A DNA stretch of 64,000 nucleotides, taken from Turneriella sp942492915 (GTDB lineage: Bacteria; Spirochaetota; Leptospiria; Turneriellales; Turneriellaceae). The DNA is taken from contig OW818662.1 in the NCBI GenBank assembly GCA_942492915.1, forward strand, positions 2,976,001 through 3,040,000. Direction: 5' to 3'. The notes under the pieces are model-generated. The model searched no databases. It saw nothing but the letters and a program-made list of their open reading frames with translations, and was not told where the DNA came from. How positions within the stretch are numbered: the stretch's first letter is position 1; every line of letters starts with the position of its first letter. The translations under genes were made by a program, and so were the position numbers. This document shows, in pieces, positions 8,345 to 17,450 of this stretch.

Positions 8345-9160
8345 ATGGCAACAATCCTCATTTTCTTTGCGGCGCACTGGTTTGCGTCTGCATTCGCGCA
8401 GACCTTCTTTCTGCACCGCTACGCCTCTCACAGCATGTTCACCATGAACAAAGGCTGGGAAAAATTCTGGCACCTGTTCACAATTATTGCGCAGGGCCCT
8501 TCGTACCTGAACCCGCGCGGGTATGCGATTCTGCACCGCATGCACCACCAGTTCAGCGACACCGAAAAAGACCCGCACAGCCCGCACCACGCGAAGAACT
8601 TCTTCGACATGATGCTCAAAACCAAGCACACCTATGACGATTACGCGTACGGCAAAGTGCAGGCTTCAGCGGCATTTGTCGAAAACACCCCGTCATGGCC
8701 GATCGTTGACAACCTCGGCAAATCGTGGGTTTTCCGTATCGGCGCGGGTGCTCTCTATGCCTTTTTTTACATGGCTTACGTTCCCGAAGGCATGTGGTAC
8801 CTGTACCTGCTGCTGCCGATGCATTGGCTGATGGGGCCGATTCACGGCGCAATGGTCAACTGGGGCGGGCACATGTACGGCTATGTGAACTTCAATAAAA
8901 CGAAGGATCAATCAAAGAACACGCTACCTATCGACTTCTTGATCGGCGGTGAGCTGTACCAAAATAACCACCACGCCTTCGGTACTAACCCGAACTTTGC
9001 CAAGCGCTGGTTTGAACTCGACACGACGTATCAAGTTATGCGAGTGCTGAACCTATTCCACATCATTCGTCTGAAAAAGCCCGCCAACGAGGCGGTAGAA
9101 ACGGGCACCATTGCCAAAGCAAGCGAACCACGTCGCACGGGTCGACCGGTCGCAGCCTAA
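8345..9160 (+). CDS. Membrane fatty acid desaturase
   Basis: 271 residues. All three histidine clusters of the membrane di-iron desaturase family are present: HRYASH (25-30), HRMHH (64-68) and NNHHAFG (208-214), with DPHSPHH also supporting the family. Hydrophobic stretches near residues 3-20, 132-150 and 155-175 fit the membrane topology. It introduces a double bond into acyl chains (acyl-CoA or lipid-linked), adjusting membrane fluidity. The ATG follows a good AAGGAG. The TetR gene starts 47 bases after the stop, and operator-like repeats and a leader hairpin lie upstream, so regulated expression is likely. Confidence 0.93.
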   Translation: MATILIFFAAHWFASAFAQTFFLHRYASHSMFTMNKGWEKFWHLFTIIAQGPSYLNPRGYAILHRMHHQFSDTEKDPHSPHHAKNFFDMMLKTKHTYDDYAYGKVQASAAFVENTPSWPIVDNLGKSWVFRIGAGALYAFFYMAYVPEGMWYLYLLLPMHWLMGPIHGAMVNWGGHMYGYVNFNKTKDQSKNTLPIDFLIGGELYQNNHHAFGTNPNFAKRWFELDTTYQVMRVLNLFHIIRLKKPANEAVETGTIAKASEPRRTGRPVAA

Positions 9161-9206
9161 GGCAACAATGCAAGCGCCCGCAATTCTCCGGGGAGATCTT
9201 TACCCC

Positions 9207-9938
9207 ATGAAGATCACCCCGGTAGAGCGGGCGGCGCGCATCAAAGTGCTGCGCGAAAAACGCAAACTCGAGGTGCGCGAACGCGCAGAACGGCTGCGCA
9301 AAGCCAAAACCCCGGTCGCGGGTCACGGTAACGAAAAAAAATCCACACGACGCGCAAGAGGTTCACTCAGCCGCGATGAAATCGTCAAGGCTGCATTCGA
9401 CATTATTCGCGTCGACGGCGTCGAAGGCCTCAGCATGCGCCGCATTGCCGACAAGCTCGGTTGCTCGGTCGCGAGCCCCTATGCGCATTTTGAGAATCAA
9501 GAAGAGATTTTGCGCATTCTGATCACCAACGGTGAAAAGATTCTGACCCAAGACCTGCGTAAGGCGCAGGCGAGCGCCACCGACGTTTACGATCAGCTCG
9601 ACGCTATTGCTCACGCCTACTGGAACTTCGCGAGCGAAAACCGCCAGCTGCACCGATTGATGTTCAGCGCGAGCAGCGGTAAACTCTACCGTAAGTCTTT
9701 TCCGACACTGCCGACCTCATACCGGGTTTTTCTCGAGACGATTCGCCGGGGCATCAGCTCGGGAGCGATACCTCACCCCCGCAAGAGCTACCCGGCGATC
9801 GCCAGCACAATGTGGGCCTGGATGTACGGGCTTATTGTACTTGATCTCAATGAAATGGTGCGCCAGCCAAAAGGCGCCGACCCGGTAAAAGAAGGCATTC
9901 AGTATTTCAAGCGCATGCTCAAGGTGCCGCTCGACTAG
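9207..9938 (+). CDS. TetR family transcriptional regulator
   Basis: 243 residues from the ATG at 9207, which has a GGGGAG site about 11 bases upstream; an ATG at 9168 (256 residues) is the alternative. After a basic N-terminal arm of about 50 residues (many Arg/Lys) comes the TetR helix-turn-helix (SRDEIVKAAFDIIRVDGVEG, MRRIADKLGCSVASPYAHF) at about residues 53-98. The C-terminal half is the all-helical ligand and dimer domain (a WHG/TetR_C type, AIAHAYWNFASENRQLHRLMF). It most likely senses acyl-CoA or fatty acids and controls the adjacent desaturase. Its end overlaps the convergent gene at 9919 by 20 bases. Confidence 0.9.
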   Translation: MKITPVERAARIKVLREKRKLEVRERAERLRKAKTPVAGHGNEKKSTRRARGSLSRDEIVKAAFDIIRVDGVEGLSMRRIADKLGCSVASPYAHFENQEEILRILITNGEKILTQDLRKAQASATDVYDQLDAIAHAYWNFASENRQLHRLMFSASSGKLYRKSFPTLPTSYRVFLETIRRGISSGAIPHPRKSYPAIASTMWAWMYGLIVLDLNEMVRQPKGADPVKEGIQYFKRMLKVPLD

Positions 9939-10548
9939 CACGCTCAAACTCTTTAAACAGCGCATTCTGCCGCTTTTCGAGCCAGGTCAGTACTTCATTC
10001 TCACCGGCTTCAGCTTTTGCGGCGGCGCGCCCCTGCAACCGATAGACGGCGTAGTGCGACGCCATCAAAACTAGAAATATGGCCGCCGATTGCAGAGTAC
10101 CGCGCAGCAAGACGTCCATTGTGCCTAACGCCTTTATATTTGAGAAATACTCCACCGCGACCAGAATAGCGCCGACCACAGAACCGACCCCTGACACAAA
10201 GATACCCAGCATCGCCACCGGATGTACAATCAGGGTAAAAAGTTCACCGAGATTGACGATTACCCGCCAACCCCATTGCACCAGTTGCGCGCGAGAAAGC
10301 TCAAAGACCAGATAGACCAGTCTAAATTTACCAAGGCGCAGATCTGGCGCTCGGCCCCGAAAGACCATCACCGCGCTGACTATTGAGGCCATTATGAAGA
10401 AAAGATCTATGAGAGCTAAAAAGTGTACGATGATCCCACCACCTTCGTTAACGTACCGGCTCGCCGCTTGCCGACTCATACGAATATATAGACTCCCGGG
10501 TATTGCCAGCATCAACAAGGAGATCAAAAGAGCCGACAAGGCTGCCAT
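9919..10548 (-). CDS. Multi-pass membrane protein, unknown function
   Basis: 209 residues from the ATG at 10548; a TTG start at 10608 is possible but would add residues unlike a membrane protein start. Four or five hydrophobic segments are visible: ALLISLLMLAIPGSLYI, IIVHFLALIDLFFIMASIVSAVMVF, FTLIVHPVAMLGIFVSGVGS and SAAIFLVLMASHYAVY. A charged cytoplasmic tail (WLEKRQNALFKEFERASRAAP) follows. No family motif is recognised. It is transcribed towards the TetR gene, overlapping its 3' end, and divergently from tpx, with which it shares an 80-base promoter region. Confidence 0.7.
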   Translation of the reverse strand: MAALSALLISLLMLAIPGSLYIRMSRQAASRYVNEGGGIIVHFLALIDLFFIMASIVSAVMVFRGRAPDLRLGKFRLVYLVFELSRAQLVQWGWRVIVNLGELFTLIVHPVAMLGIFVSGVGSVVGAILVAVEYFSNIKALGTMDVLLRGTLQSAAIFLVLMASHYAVYRLQGRAAAKAEAGENEVLTWLEKRQNALFKEFERASRAAP

Positions 10549-10628
10549 GCTGCTGCTGTGCAAAAACTCGCAACGCTGGCAATTTTTTATTACATTCAAG
10601 CGATACAAAAGTAAGGAGATTTCAATTC

Positions 10629-11135
10629 ATGGCTAATGTAACACTTCGCGGCAAAGAGATTCACACGATAGGCACCCTGCCCGCTATCGGCAGCAATGTA
10701 CCCGACTTTCGCCTCACCAAACAAGACCTGTCTGAAATTAAAGTTGCAGACCTCGCAGGCAAGAAGGTCATCTACAATATTTTCCCGAGCATCGATACCG
10801 CAACTTGCGCAACATCGGTGCGTAAGTTCAACGAGCAGGCCGCTGCGGTCGAAAACACTACCATCGTCTGCGTTTCCGCTGACCTGCCATTCGCGCTGAA
10901 ACGTTTCTGCGGCGCCGAAGGCATCAACAATGTCGTCGCTGCATCTGAACTGCGGGATAAGACGTTTGGCAAGAACTGGGGTCTGACGTTCACCGACGGC
11001 CCGCTCGAAGGCCTGCTCTCTCGCGCAGTCGTGGTCACTGACGCAAATGGCAAAGTTGTTTACACTGAGCAGGTCGCAGAAATCGGCAGCGAGCCCGATT
11101 ACGACAAGGCCCTCGCCGCGGCGAAAGGAGCGTAA
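10629..11135 (+). CDS. tpx: Thiol peroxidase (2-Cys peroxiredoxin, Tpx type)
   Basis: 168 residues, normal for Tpx. The sequence has the Tpx start (VTLRGKEIHTIGTLPAIGSNVPDFRL), the peroxidatic Cys in SIDTATCATSVRKF (near residue 60) and the resolving Cys in LPFALKRFCGAEG (near 95). It reduces hydrogen and alkyl peroxides in the cytosol using thioredoxin. The ATG at 10629 follows a perfect AAGGAG at 10613-10618; the longer frame from 10503 is a shadow of the membrane protein gene. The hairpin at 11144-11172 ends its transcript. Confidence 0.95.
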   Translation: MANVTLRGKEIHTIGTLPAIGSNVPDFRLTKQDLSEIKVADLAGKKVIYNIFPSIDTATCATSVRKFNEQAAAVENTTIVCVSADLPFALKRFCGAEGINNVVAASELRDKTFGKNWGLTFTDGPLEGLLSRAVVVTDANGKVVYTEQVAEIGSEPDYDKALAAAKGA

Positions 11136-11143
11136 TTACTCTT

Positions 11144-11172
11144 CAGACATGGTGCGTCAGGCACCATGTCTG
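11144..11172. terminator. Bidirectional hairpin between tpx and methyltransferase
   Basis: Perfect 12-bp stem (11144-11155 with 11161-11172) around a 5-base loop, nine bases after the tpx stop. The stop codon and last codons of the convergent methyltransferase gene lie in the loop and right arm. It is probably a shared terminator for both convergent genes. Confidence 0.6.
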
Positions 11173-12089
11173 ATCTCATAACAGGTGTGAATCCACTTGT
11201 TGCGAAAATCTTCTGGTATTGTCTGAGGGCTGATATTTTTCACTACAGCACCCTCTTCTTTTTGATCGAAGCGCAGACTGAACTTGCGAAAGTTAGTTGA
11301 GAAATAGAGTACTCCCCCTTTTTGTAGGGCGTTGAGTGAATCACGCACCAGCTGTGGGCTGTCACGCAGCACATCGAAGTCACGGTCTTGTTTTCGGCTT
11401 TTCGAAAAAACCGGCGCGTCGCAGATGATGATATCGTAAGAACCCGGTTTCGTATCGGCAAGAAACTCGCGCGCATCGAGACGAAACTGTTCGTGCGGCA
11501 CTGACGCCAGGTTATTAAGTTTCAAGTTCTCTTCGACGATGCCCAGATAGCGCGCCGAGAGGTCGACGCTGTGCACAAGCGCGGCCTCACCCGCTGCGGC
11601 GTAGACGCTGAACGACCCCGTGTAACAAAACAGATTCAAGACCCGTTTGCCCGCCGCCTGTGCTCGCACCGTACCGCGCAGATTGCGGTGATCGAGAAAG
11701 AGCCCCGTGTCGAGCCAATTGTCCGGGTAAATCTTAAACTTGAGGCCCGCTTCATTCACAACCATGCCATCGGCTTCTGCTATCTTTTCGTACTGCTCGC
11801 CTTCGGCTCGCCTGAACCGCGTTTTGAGGTGAAGATTTTCGGGGTGGATTTCCCACGTGCTGCGAAATATTTCTGTAGCCTGCTTTTTCCAGGCGTCATA
11901 GTCACGGCGCGACAGAATGGCTTCGCTCGCCAGTTCGGTGAGAATCATGTGGTCTTCGTAAAGATCAGCAATAAACGGGTATTCGGGGATGTCTTTTTCG
12001 TAGAGACGGTAGCAGGTGATATTGCGGCGGCGCGCCCACTTACCGAGGTGCTTTTTCATGCGCGCAAGGCGATTAGCGAGATCTTGCAT
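11157..12089 (-). CDS. Class I SAM-dependent methyltransferase, RlmK/RlmI-like
   Basis: 310 residues. The N-terminus (NRLARMKKHLGKWARRRNITCYRLYEKDIPEYPF) and the middle (NEAGLKFKIYPDNWLDTGLFLDHRNLRG) match the RlmK half of RlmL and related 23S rRNA guanine-N7 or cytosine-C5 methyltransferases. Motif I is VLNLFCYTGSFSVYAA (near 150), followed by VDLSARYL and the substrate-loop block DAPVFSKSRKQ near 226. RlmK/RlmI relatives usually read DPPTFS there, so Ala for the first Pro and Val for Thr are deviations. The exact modified base is not certain. It overlaps the terminator hairpin and follows the membrane gene at 12093 by three bases. Confidence 0.85.
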   Translation of the reverse strand: MQDLANRLARMKKHLGKWARRRNITCYRLYEKDIPEYPFIADLYEDHMILTELASEAILSRRDYDAWKKQATEIFRSTWEIHPENLHLKTRFRRAEGEQYEKIAEADGMVVNEAGLKFKIYPDNWLDTGLFLDHRNLRGTVRAQAAGKRVLNLFCYTGSFSVYAAAGEAALVHSVDLSARYLGIVEENLKLNNLASVPHEQFRLDAREFLADTKPGSYDIIICDAPVFSKSRKQDRDFDVLRDSPQLVRDSLNALQKGGVLYFSTNFRKFSLRFDQKEEGAVVKNISPQTIPEDFRNKWIHTCYEIRHGA

Positions 12090-12092
12090 CGT

Positions 12093-12542
12093 TTAACGCT
12101 CAAACAGCCAACGACGCAGCGACTCTCGCAAGCCGAAAATAGAGACGTCTTCACGCGCCCGCCTGAGCGCTCGAATGCCCAGTTCTATAGCACCCCAAAG
12201 AAAGAGTGCCAGCGCAAAAGCAGAGAGCGCCGCCTGCGGCAACTCGATTCGCAAAGCGGTCAGGTCATCGATAAGTGGTTGAAAACCTTTTGCGCCGAAA
12301 TACAGCGCGACGACAAAACCAATGAGTATAAGAGCTGATGCATAAATAAATACGAAATTTCGCATCTTGTCGAACTTGCTCTTGGCGTTTTCCCACCATC
12401 TGCCAATGAGATAGAAGGCGGCGCCAACCAATATCGATTGCCATGGCCAAACCCAACTGGCAATAAGCGCGCCGAAGAATCCGTTGATGAAAATGACCGA
12501 AGCGACCGCCAGTATCAGTAGCGTCACGAACCAGAAGAGCAT
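12093..12542 (-). CDS. Small multi-pass membrane protein
   Basis: 149 residues. Four hydrophobic segments: LFWFVTLLILAVASVIFINGFFG, WPWQSILVGAAFYLIG, NFVFIYASALILIGFVVALYFG and AALSAFALALFLWGAIELG. A basic C-terminal tail follows (RALRRAREDVSIFGLRESLRRWLFER). No family is recognised. It ends three bases before the methyltransferase start and begins 29 bases after the SH3-like gene, so these minus-strand genes form an operon-like row. Function is unknown. Confidence 0.7.
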   Translation of the reverse strand: MLFWFVTLLILAVASVIFINGFFGALIASWVWPWQSILVGAAFYLIGRWWENAKSKFDKMRNFVFIYASALILIGFVVALYFGAKGFQPLIDDLTALRIELPQAALSAFALALFLWGAIELGIRALRRAREDVSIFGLRESLRRWLFER

Positions 12543-12571
12543 TGTCGATTTGGCCGCAAAGATCCGGTGAA

Positions 12572-13369
12572 TTAAGAGGCTTTGACCAGTTTCTTACCGT
12601 TCCACTTGAGTTTGTATTTCTCTTTCTTTACCGACTTGGGGTCATCGTGGTCGCCGTGTTCAGTTTTGACCCCCAAATGGTCTTTTATACCCCCCTTATC
12701 CGCAGGGAATACCTGCTCTTCGGTCGCGTAATAGGGGGCGTCGGCTCCGTCGATCGAGCTATGAGCGAAATAGAGTTTTTCACCGTTGAAAAAGATAAAC
12801 ACTTTGTTGTTCTTGCCCGCGCAGTATTCCTGAATATATTTTACAGTAAAGATATTCTGCACGCCTGTGAAACCACGGCCGTCGGTCAGCGTGACTTCTT
12901 GTTTCGACTTGAAATCCACACCTTCTTTGATTTCGAGTTTCGCCAGTTCTTTGCCACCCTTGGCGACACGAAACTGCGAAGTGAATTCAGTACCGACAGA
13001 AAGATCTTTCTGCTTTCTGCCGGTGCCATACATAAAGATGAGCCCGTCTTTCGATTTGACGGCGCCCTTGGCGATCAGGTTGCCCCAGACAAAACCTTCG
13101 ATCACCTTACCTTCGTGTTTGACTTTTACTCGGTACCAGGGGGCTTCGACACCGTCGACTGTAGCCGGAAAATTCACCTGCTCGGTAGGCGTTAGTTCGG
13201 TGCCGATCGGTAATTCGGCAGCAACCTCCGCGTTGAGGTCTGCCTCGACGCGCACCCTTGCCTTGTTGCCAATCACGTAGTGCGGTTTATTCAAATCGAG
13301 ATACAAGAAGCCGGGATCGTCGGCGCCGAGACCAAAGGTGAATAATGCAAATATCAGAAAATTCTTCAT
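12572..13369 (-). CDS. Exported bacterial SH3-like domain protein
   Basis: 265 residues. It has a signal peptide (MKNFLIFALFTFGLGA). Next comes a bacterial SH3-type domain at about residues 30-105 (NKARVRVEADLNAEVAAELPIGTELTP, then PWYRVKVKHEGKVIEGFVWGNLI), which in known proteins binds peptidoglycan or peptides. The C-terminal part is lysine-rich and unrecognised, with GIKDHLGVKTEHGDHDDPKS near the end. It probably sits in the periplasm. It is followed by the small membrane protein and preceded, with a five-base gap, by the DUF2237 gene. Confidence 0.8.
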   Translation of the reverse strand: MKNFLIFALFTFGLGADDPGFLYLDLNKPHYVIGNKARVRVEADLNAEVAAELPIGTELTPTEQVNFPATVDGVEAPWYRVKVKHEGKVIEGFVWGNLIAKGAVKSKDGLIFMYGTGRKQKDLSVGTEFTSQFRVAKGGKELAKLEIKEGVDFKSKQEVTLTDGRGFTGVQNIFTVKYIQEYCAGKNNKVFIFFNGEKLYFAHSSIDGADAPYYATEEQVFPADKGGIKDHLGVKTEHGDHDDPKSVKKEKYKLKWNGKKLVKAS

Positions 13370-13374
13370 GAGGT

Positions 13375-13734
13375 CTACGCGACGGCGAATCTTTGCAGCA
13401 GGTCAAGATCAATATGCTCCAGAACAGAGACATGCGTCGCTTCGAGCACCACGCGCGGCGCGGCGTTGGCATTGTACGCTTCTATCCAGCGGGGCATGCA
13501 GAGGCACCAGCGATCGCCATCCTTGAGGCCATCAAACTCGTATTGCGGTACAGGGGTTGAAAGGTCGTTACCGACCGACTTGCTGAATTCGAGAAATTCA
13601 TCGGTAACCTGGCAACAGACCGTGTGCATGCCGTGGTCGTCTGCATTGGTGTTGCAGCAGCCATCACGAAAGAAGCCGGTCAGGGGTTCGAGGCTGCAGG
13701 GTGTAAGCTCAGTGCCGAGCACGTTGAGGGCCAT
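13375..13734 (-). CDS. DUF2237 family protein
   Basis: 119 residues, the normal family size. The whole signature is present: NVLGTELTPCSLEPLTGFFRDGCC, HTVCCQVTDEFLEFSKSVGNDLSTPVP, DGDRWCLCMPRWIEA and VVLEATH. Conserved cysteines suggest metal or redox binding, but the biochemical role of the family is unknown. The protein is cytosolic. It lies 42 bases downstream of the large lipoprotein gene and five bases upstream of the SH3-like gene. Confidence 0.93.
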   Translation of the reverse strand: MALNVLGTELTPCSLEPLTGFFRDGCCNTNADDHGMHTVCCQVTDEFLEFSKSVGNDLSTPVPQYEFDGLKDGDRWCLCMPRWIEAYNANAAPRVVLEATHVSVLEHIDLDLLQRFAVA

Positions 13735-13776
13735 GCGTTACGCCCGCTGCGAAAGCTGTCTCGTCAACGGGAAACG

Positions 13777-16700
13777 CTATGGGCGCAAAATTCCCGAGGT
13801 GGCATCGATGATCGCAAGACGGCTTGCCGTAGTGCCGCCGTTGACGGTGGTAAAACTGCCGCCCACGAACACGCTAGTGCCGGCCTTGCCAATCGCCATT
13901 ACCGACCCATTAAAATTGGGGTGCCAGGTATTTGCTGCACTACCGGTAAAGGTTGTGGCCCCCATGAAGTTACGGGTTGTATTAATAAAAGCATCGGCCG
14001 ATGTATTGAACATGCCACCGACATAAAGAGTACTGCCCGCTGTGTCAGCAAACAGGCCATAAACGGTATTATTAGCACCCGTGAGAGACCCATTGGCAAA
14101 GCCAATCGCACCACCCGTGCTGGCCGATACTGCGCCAAAATTGTAGAAGGTGATGCCACAGGCGCTGTTGAAACTGCCACCGAAATAGACGTTGCCTCCC
14201 GAGGCAACGATAGTGTTCACTGGCGCACCTGCACCGGCTGAACACCATGATGAATAAGCACCTCCGGCACCTGTCGATGCATCGACGGCCGCCAAATGGT
14301 TGCGCGGATTACCCCCCACTGCCCCGCCGGTAAATGTGCCGCCTATTATCGCGGTAGAACCCGAAATGACAATTGCACCCACTGAGCCTGTCCCGGTGAC
14401 ATTCGGGTCCCATGCTGTGGGCACATTCGAGCCAGTCGCAAATGCGGCCGCCTTGCTGCGGGATGTTGCACCATTGACCAGCGTGAAAGCGCCGCCTGCA
14501 TAAATTGTACCCGCGTTGACGGCGACTGCACTAACAACCGCGTCGGGCGATGGCGCCCAGCTTGACTTTGCTCCCGTGACAATATTAAACGCCGCGAGAT
14601 AGGGCGAACCGCCCGAACCAGCGCTGGTAAAGGCTCCACCGACTACAAGTTCATTTCCATTGATAGCTAAAGCATTCACGTTGCTGTTTGTACCAAACGC
14701 GGGGGGAGTAAAACCCGCATTCAGCGGAAAACCTGTTGCCAAATCAATCGCCACGAGATTGTTTCGCCCCAAGGCGCCGGTTACCTGTGTAAATGAACCG
14801 CCAACAAACAAGGTGTTGCATGAAACCGCCAAAGCGCGCACGTCAGTACCGCTGGTTATCGCCGTTTTCATCAGCGCTTGCTGCGTGGTAAAACTGTGTA
14901 GTGCATCGTATTGCGCTGGCAAAGGTACGCCGTACGCGCTTTGGACGGCCGTGAGTATGCGCACTCGTATCGGATAGTTGCCCTCGACGCAAAACGGATT
15001 AGAAGGCGTAAATGTCGCGCTCGATAGCGTCGGAAATGCCATCGTGCCGCCGAGGCAAGTAGCGAAGTTGTCGATCGATACCCAAACGGTGCCTGAGCAT
15101 GCTCCATTGGCACCCTGCGCAATCATGATGCCCGTATTCATGTCTTGATTGAAGTTAAACGTAATCGGGTTCGTTACAGGCCAATTCGTCGCACCGTTTG
15201 TCGGCGTGACGCTCGTGACACCGGGCGGTGGATTGACCACGATCGCCTTGCTCGCTGCGAGAGAACCTGCCGCACCGGGAGCCGCTAGAGTCAAATTCGC
15301 GTTATTACCCACTGCATCTTGTATCGTACCGCCCGCAAGAGCCGCTGTAGAAACGTAGTCGAGATCGCTCGTCGTATTGCCATTCGCAATGACGTAGTCA
15401 AATGTCAGCGTGTTCGTTCCAGTGCCAGAGACGTAATTCACCGGAGTCGTCGCAGGCGAACCTGTTGCCAGAGAAAGTACCGGTGTGCCCGTTACATTCA
15501 CCGCTTCAGTGAAATTTATCTGTATCGAAATCGTCGCCCCGCTATTGTGTGTGCCGTCGGCAGTCGAAGCGGTGACGCCCGTCACAGTGGGCGCAATGGC
15601 GTCGACCGTATAAGCGCCGGCAGTCACTGCCGAGTCAGAGTATGTCAGCTTGCAGCCGATGGCCTTGAGGGTTTGTCCGCCTGAAACGGTGACCGGCCCG
15701 CTGTAAGAAGTGCCTGAAGTGCAGATAAGTTTGGTGAGAATATCGCAGGACGGGTCGACACCATTCGTCGAATAGCAGATTGTCGGCGAGGCAGGCGACG
15801 CAACCGTAATCGTCACGTTCTGTGAGCTATTATATGTTCCAGCAGGGGGTGAAAAAACAGGATTGCTCACCGTGCCGACGGGTGTGGTCATGGCTGAAAT
15901 TTCACCCGAGACTGTACTGGTATTGTTTGCCTGATCGCGGGCTCTGATCACGAAGTAATAGGTGGTGCCCCCGGCGAGGCCCGTTGAACTGAAGTTGGTC
16001 GCTCCGGCCGCAGTCGTATGCGTGGCCGTGAACGAACCGCAACCGCCGGCTGCCGTTGCGCGGCAAATCTCATAGACGATGCTACCGCTTGGCGTCAGGT
16101 TATCCGTCGCGGCAGACCAGGTGAGGTCGATCTGCGTCATGCTCACGGGACTCGCGTTGAACGGCGCGGGCGTTGTGGGCAGCACGGTGTCGATGGTGTA
16201 AGCTCCCGTTGTGACGGCTGAGTCGAGGTATGTCGGTTTGCAGCCAACAGCTTTAAAAGTCGTCGTCACCGAAACGGCGACAGCCACCGAATAGAGCGTG
16301 CCGCTCGAACACGCAAGCTTGGTGCCGTCGCAGACGGGGTCGACGCCGGTCGTCGAATAACAGACCGTAGAGCTGGCGGGTGAAGCCACAGTGGCGCTGA
16401 CATTCTGCGTAATGTTATAGATGCCAGCGGCGGGCGCGAGCACGGGATTGCTCACACTACCAGCAGGTGTTGTCATCGCAGAAATTTCGCCTGAAATTGC
16501 GCTAATGTTATTTGCTTCATCGCGTGCGCGTATTACAAAATAATAGACCGTGCCTGCGGTTAAACCTGTTGAGCTGAAGCTGACGGCGCCTGCGCCGGTC
16601 GTGTGCGTAACCGTGAACGCGGTACATCCGCCTGTACCTGTCACCCTGCAAATTTCATAGATCAGATTGGCTGGTACTGAGACGTTGTCCGTCGACGCTG

Positions 16701-17409
16701 TCCAGGTAAGGTCAATCTGCGTGCCGCTGATCGGTGTCGCGTTGAATGCCGTCGGCGTTGACGGCGGTGTGGTTTCGGCTGTGATCGCAATGTTAATACC
16801 GGTGTTCGTGCTGCCAAACGCGTTGGTCGCCGTGATCGTGTAGGCGGCCGACACCTGCGCAGTTGTCGGTATTCCAGTAATCTCACACGTTGTTGCGTTG
16901 ATGGTGAGTCCCGGTGGTAATGACGGCGCCGAGGCGCAGCTCGTGACGCTGCCCGTGAAAGTCGGAGTCAACGCCGAAATAGAGTTGCCTTGCGCGAAGG
17001 TAAAGGGACTGCCGGTATAAACGAGCGCCGCCGGTGGGTTCGCGTTGATTTCGATGCTGATCGTTGTGGTCGCGCTGCCGGCTTTGTTTGTCGCGCTGAT
17101 ATTGTAACCCGTTGATGCCTGCAGAGTTGTCGGCAGACCGCTGAGCGCACAGCTCGACTGGTCGAGCGCAAGACCAGCAGGCAACGCAGGTTCGGCAACG
17201 CACGATGTGACATCGCCTTTGAGCTGCGGTTTAGCCGTGGCGATCGGCGTATTCACCGTAAATACGAACGGACTACCGCTGTAAGAAAAACCTGACGGAG
17301 GACCTGCCTGAAAATCACCAAAACCACGGCAGCCACCGCCCAAGGCAGCAGCCATCGACAGCACGACTGCCGTCAAAAAATGGAAGAGGGTATTCTTCGG
17401 CTTCACCAT
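13777..17409 (-). CDS. Large Ig/FN3/beta-propeller surface lipoprotein
   Basis: 1210 residues from ATG 17409 (a TTG two codons earlier is unlikely). The signal peptide ends in ALGGGC, a relaxed lipobox. Order: two putative-Ig repeats (GFSYSGSPFVFTVNTPI and ALVYTGSPFTFAQGN); then two near-identical pairs of fibronectin-III (PTAFNATPISGTQIDLTW, PAPFNASPVSMTQIDLTW) plus chitobiase-C-terminal-like units (YSTTGVDPVCDGTKL, YSTNGVDPSCDI). A Big-5-like Ig (SVTPTNGATNWPVTNPITFN) follows, and finally about seven propeller blades with the theme VGGSFT. It is an outer-surface adhesion or sensing protein by architecture; the ligand is unknown. Repeat similarity suggests internal duplication. Confidence 0.85.
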   Translation of the reverse strand: MVKPKNTLFHFLTAVVLSMAAALGGGCRGFGDFQAGPPSGFSYSGSPFVFTVNTPIATAKPQLKGDVTSCVAEPALPAGLALDQSSCALSGLPTTLQASTGYNISATNKAGSATTTISIEINANPPAALVYTGSPFTFAQGNSISALTPTFTGSVTSCASAPSLPPGLTINATTCEITGIPTTAQVSAAYTITATNAFGSTNTGINIAITAETTPPSTPTAFNATPISGTQIDLTWTASTDNVSVPANLIYEICRVTGTGGCTAFTVTHTTGAGAVSFSSTGLTAGTVYYFVIRARDEANNISAISGEISAMTTPAGSVSNPVLAPAAGIYNITQNVSATVASPASSTVCYSTTGVDPVCDGTKLACSSGTLYSVAVAVSVTTTFKAVGCKPTYLDSAVTTGAYTIDTVLPTTPAPFNASPVSMTQIDLTWSAATDNLTPSGSIVYEICRATAAGGCGSFTATHTTAAGATNFSSTGLAGGTTYYFVIRARDQANNTSTVSGEISAMTTPVGTVSNPVFSPPAGTYNSSQNVTITVASPASPTICYSTNGVDPSCDILTKLICTSGTSYSGPVTVSGGQTLKAIGCKLTYSDSAVTAGAYTVDAIAPTVTGVTASTADGTHNSGATISIQINFTEAVNVTGTPVLSLATGSPATTPVNYVSGTGTNTLTFDYVIANGNTTSDLDYVSTAALAGGTIQDAVGNNANLTLAAPGAAGSLAASKAIVVNPPPGVTSVTPTNGATNWPVTNPITFNFNQDMNTGIMIAQGANGACSGTVWVSIDNFATCLGGTMAFPTLSSATFTPSNPFCVEGNYPIRVRILTAVQSAYGVPLPAQYDALHSFTTQQALMKTAITSGTDVRALAVSCNTLFVGGSFTQVTGALGRNNLVAIDLATGFPLNAGFTPPAFGTNSNVNALAINGNELVVGGAFTSAGSGGSPYLAAFNIVTGAKSSWAPSPDAVVSAVAVNAGTIYAGGAFTLVNGATSRSKAAAFATGSNVPTAWDPNVTGTGSVGAIVISGSTAIIGGTFTGGAVGGNPRNHLAAVDASTGAGGAYSSWCSAGAGAPVNTIVASGGNVYFGGSFNSACGITFYNFGAVSASTGGAIGFANGSLTGANNTVYGLFADTAGSTLYVGGMFNTSADAFINTTRNFMGATTFTGSAANTWHPNFNGSVMAIGKAGTSVFVGGSFTTVNGGTTASRLAIIDATSGILRP

Positions 17410-17450
17410 CTGCAAGACGATATGACGATCATTACCTCAGTCCGGCAACA

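Noticed and set aside
11571..12338. 255-codon plus-strand frame
   Set aside because: Opposite to the rRNA methyltransferase and the small membrane protein genes; no domain pattern.
13466..15684. Several plus-strand frames of 60-200 codons
   Set aside because: Antisense to the repeat-rich lipoprotein gene; composition is a shadow of its Thr/Ser/Gly codons.
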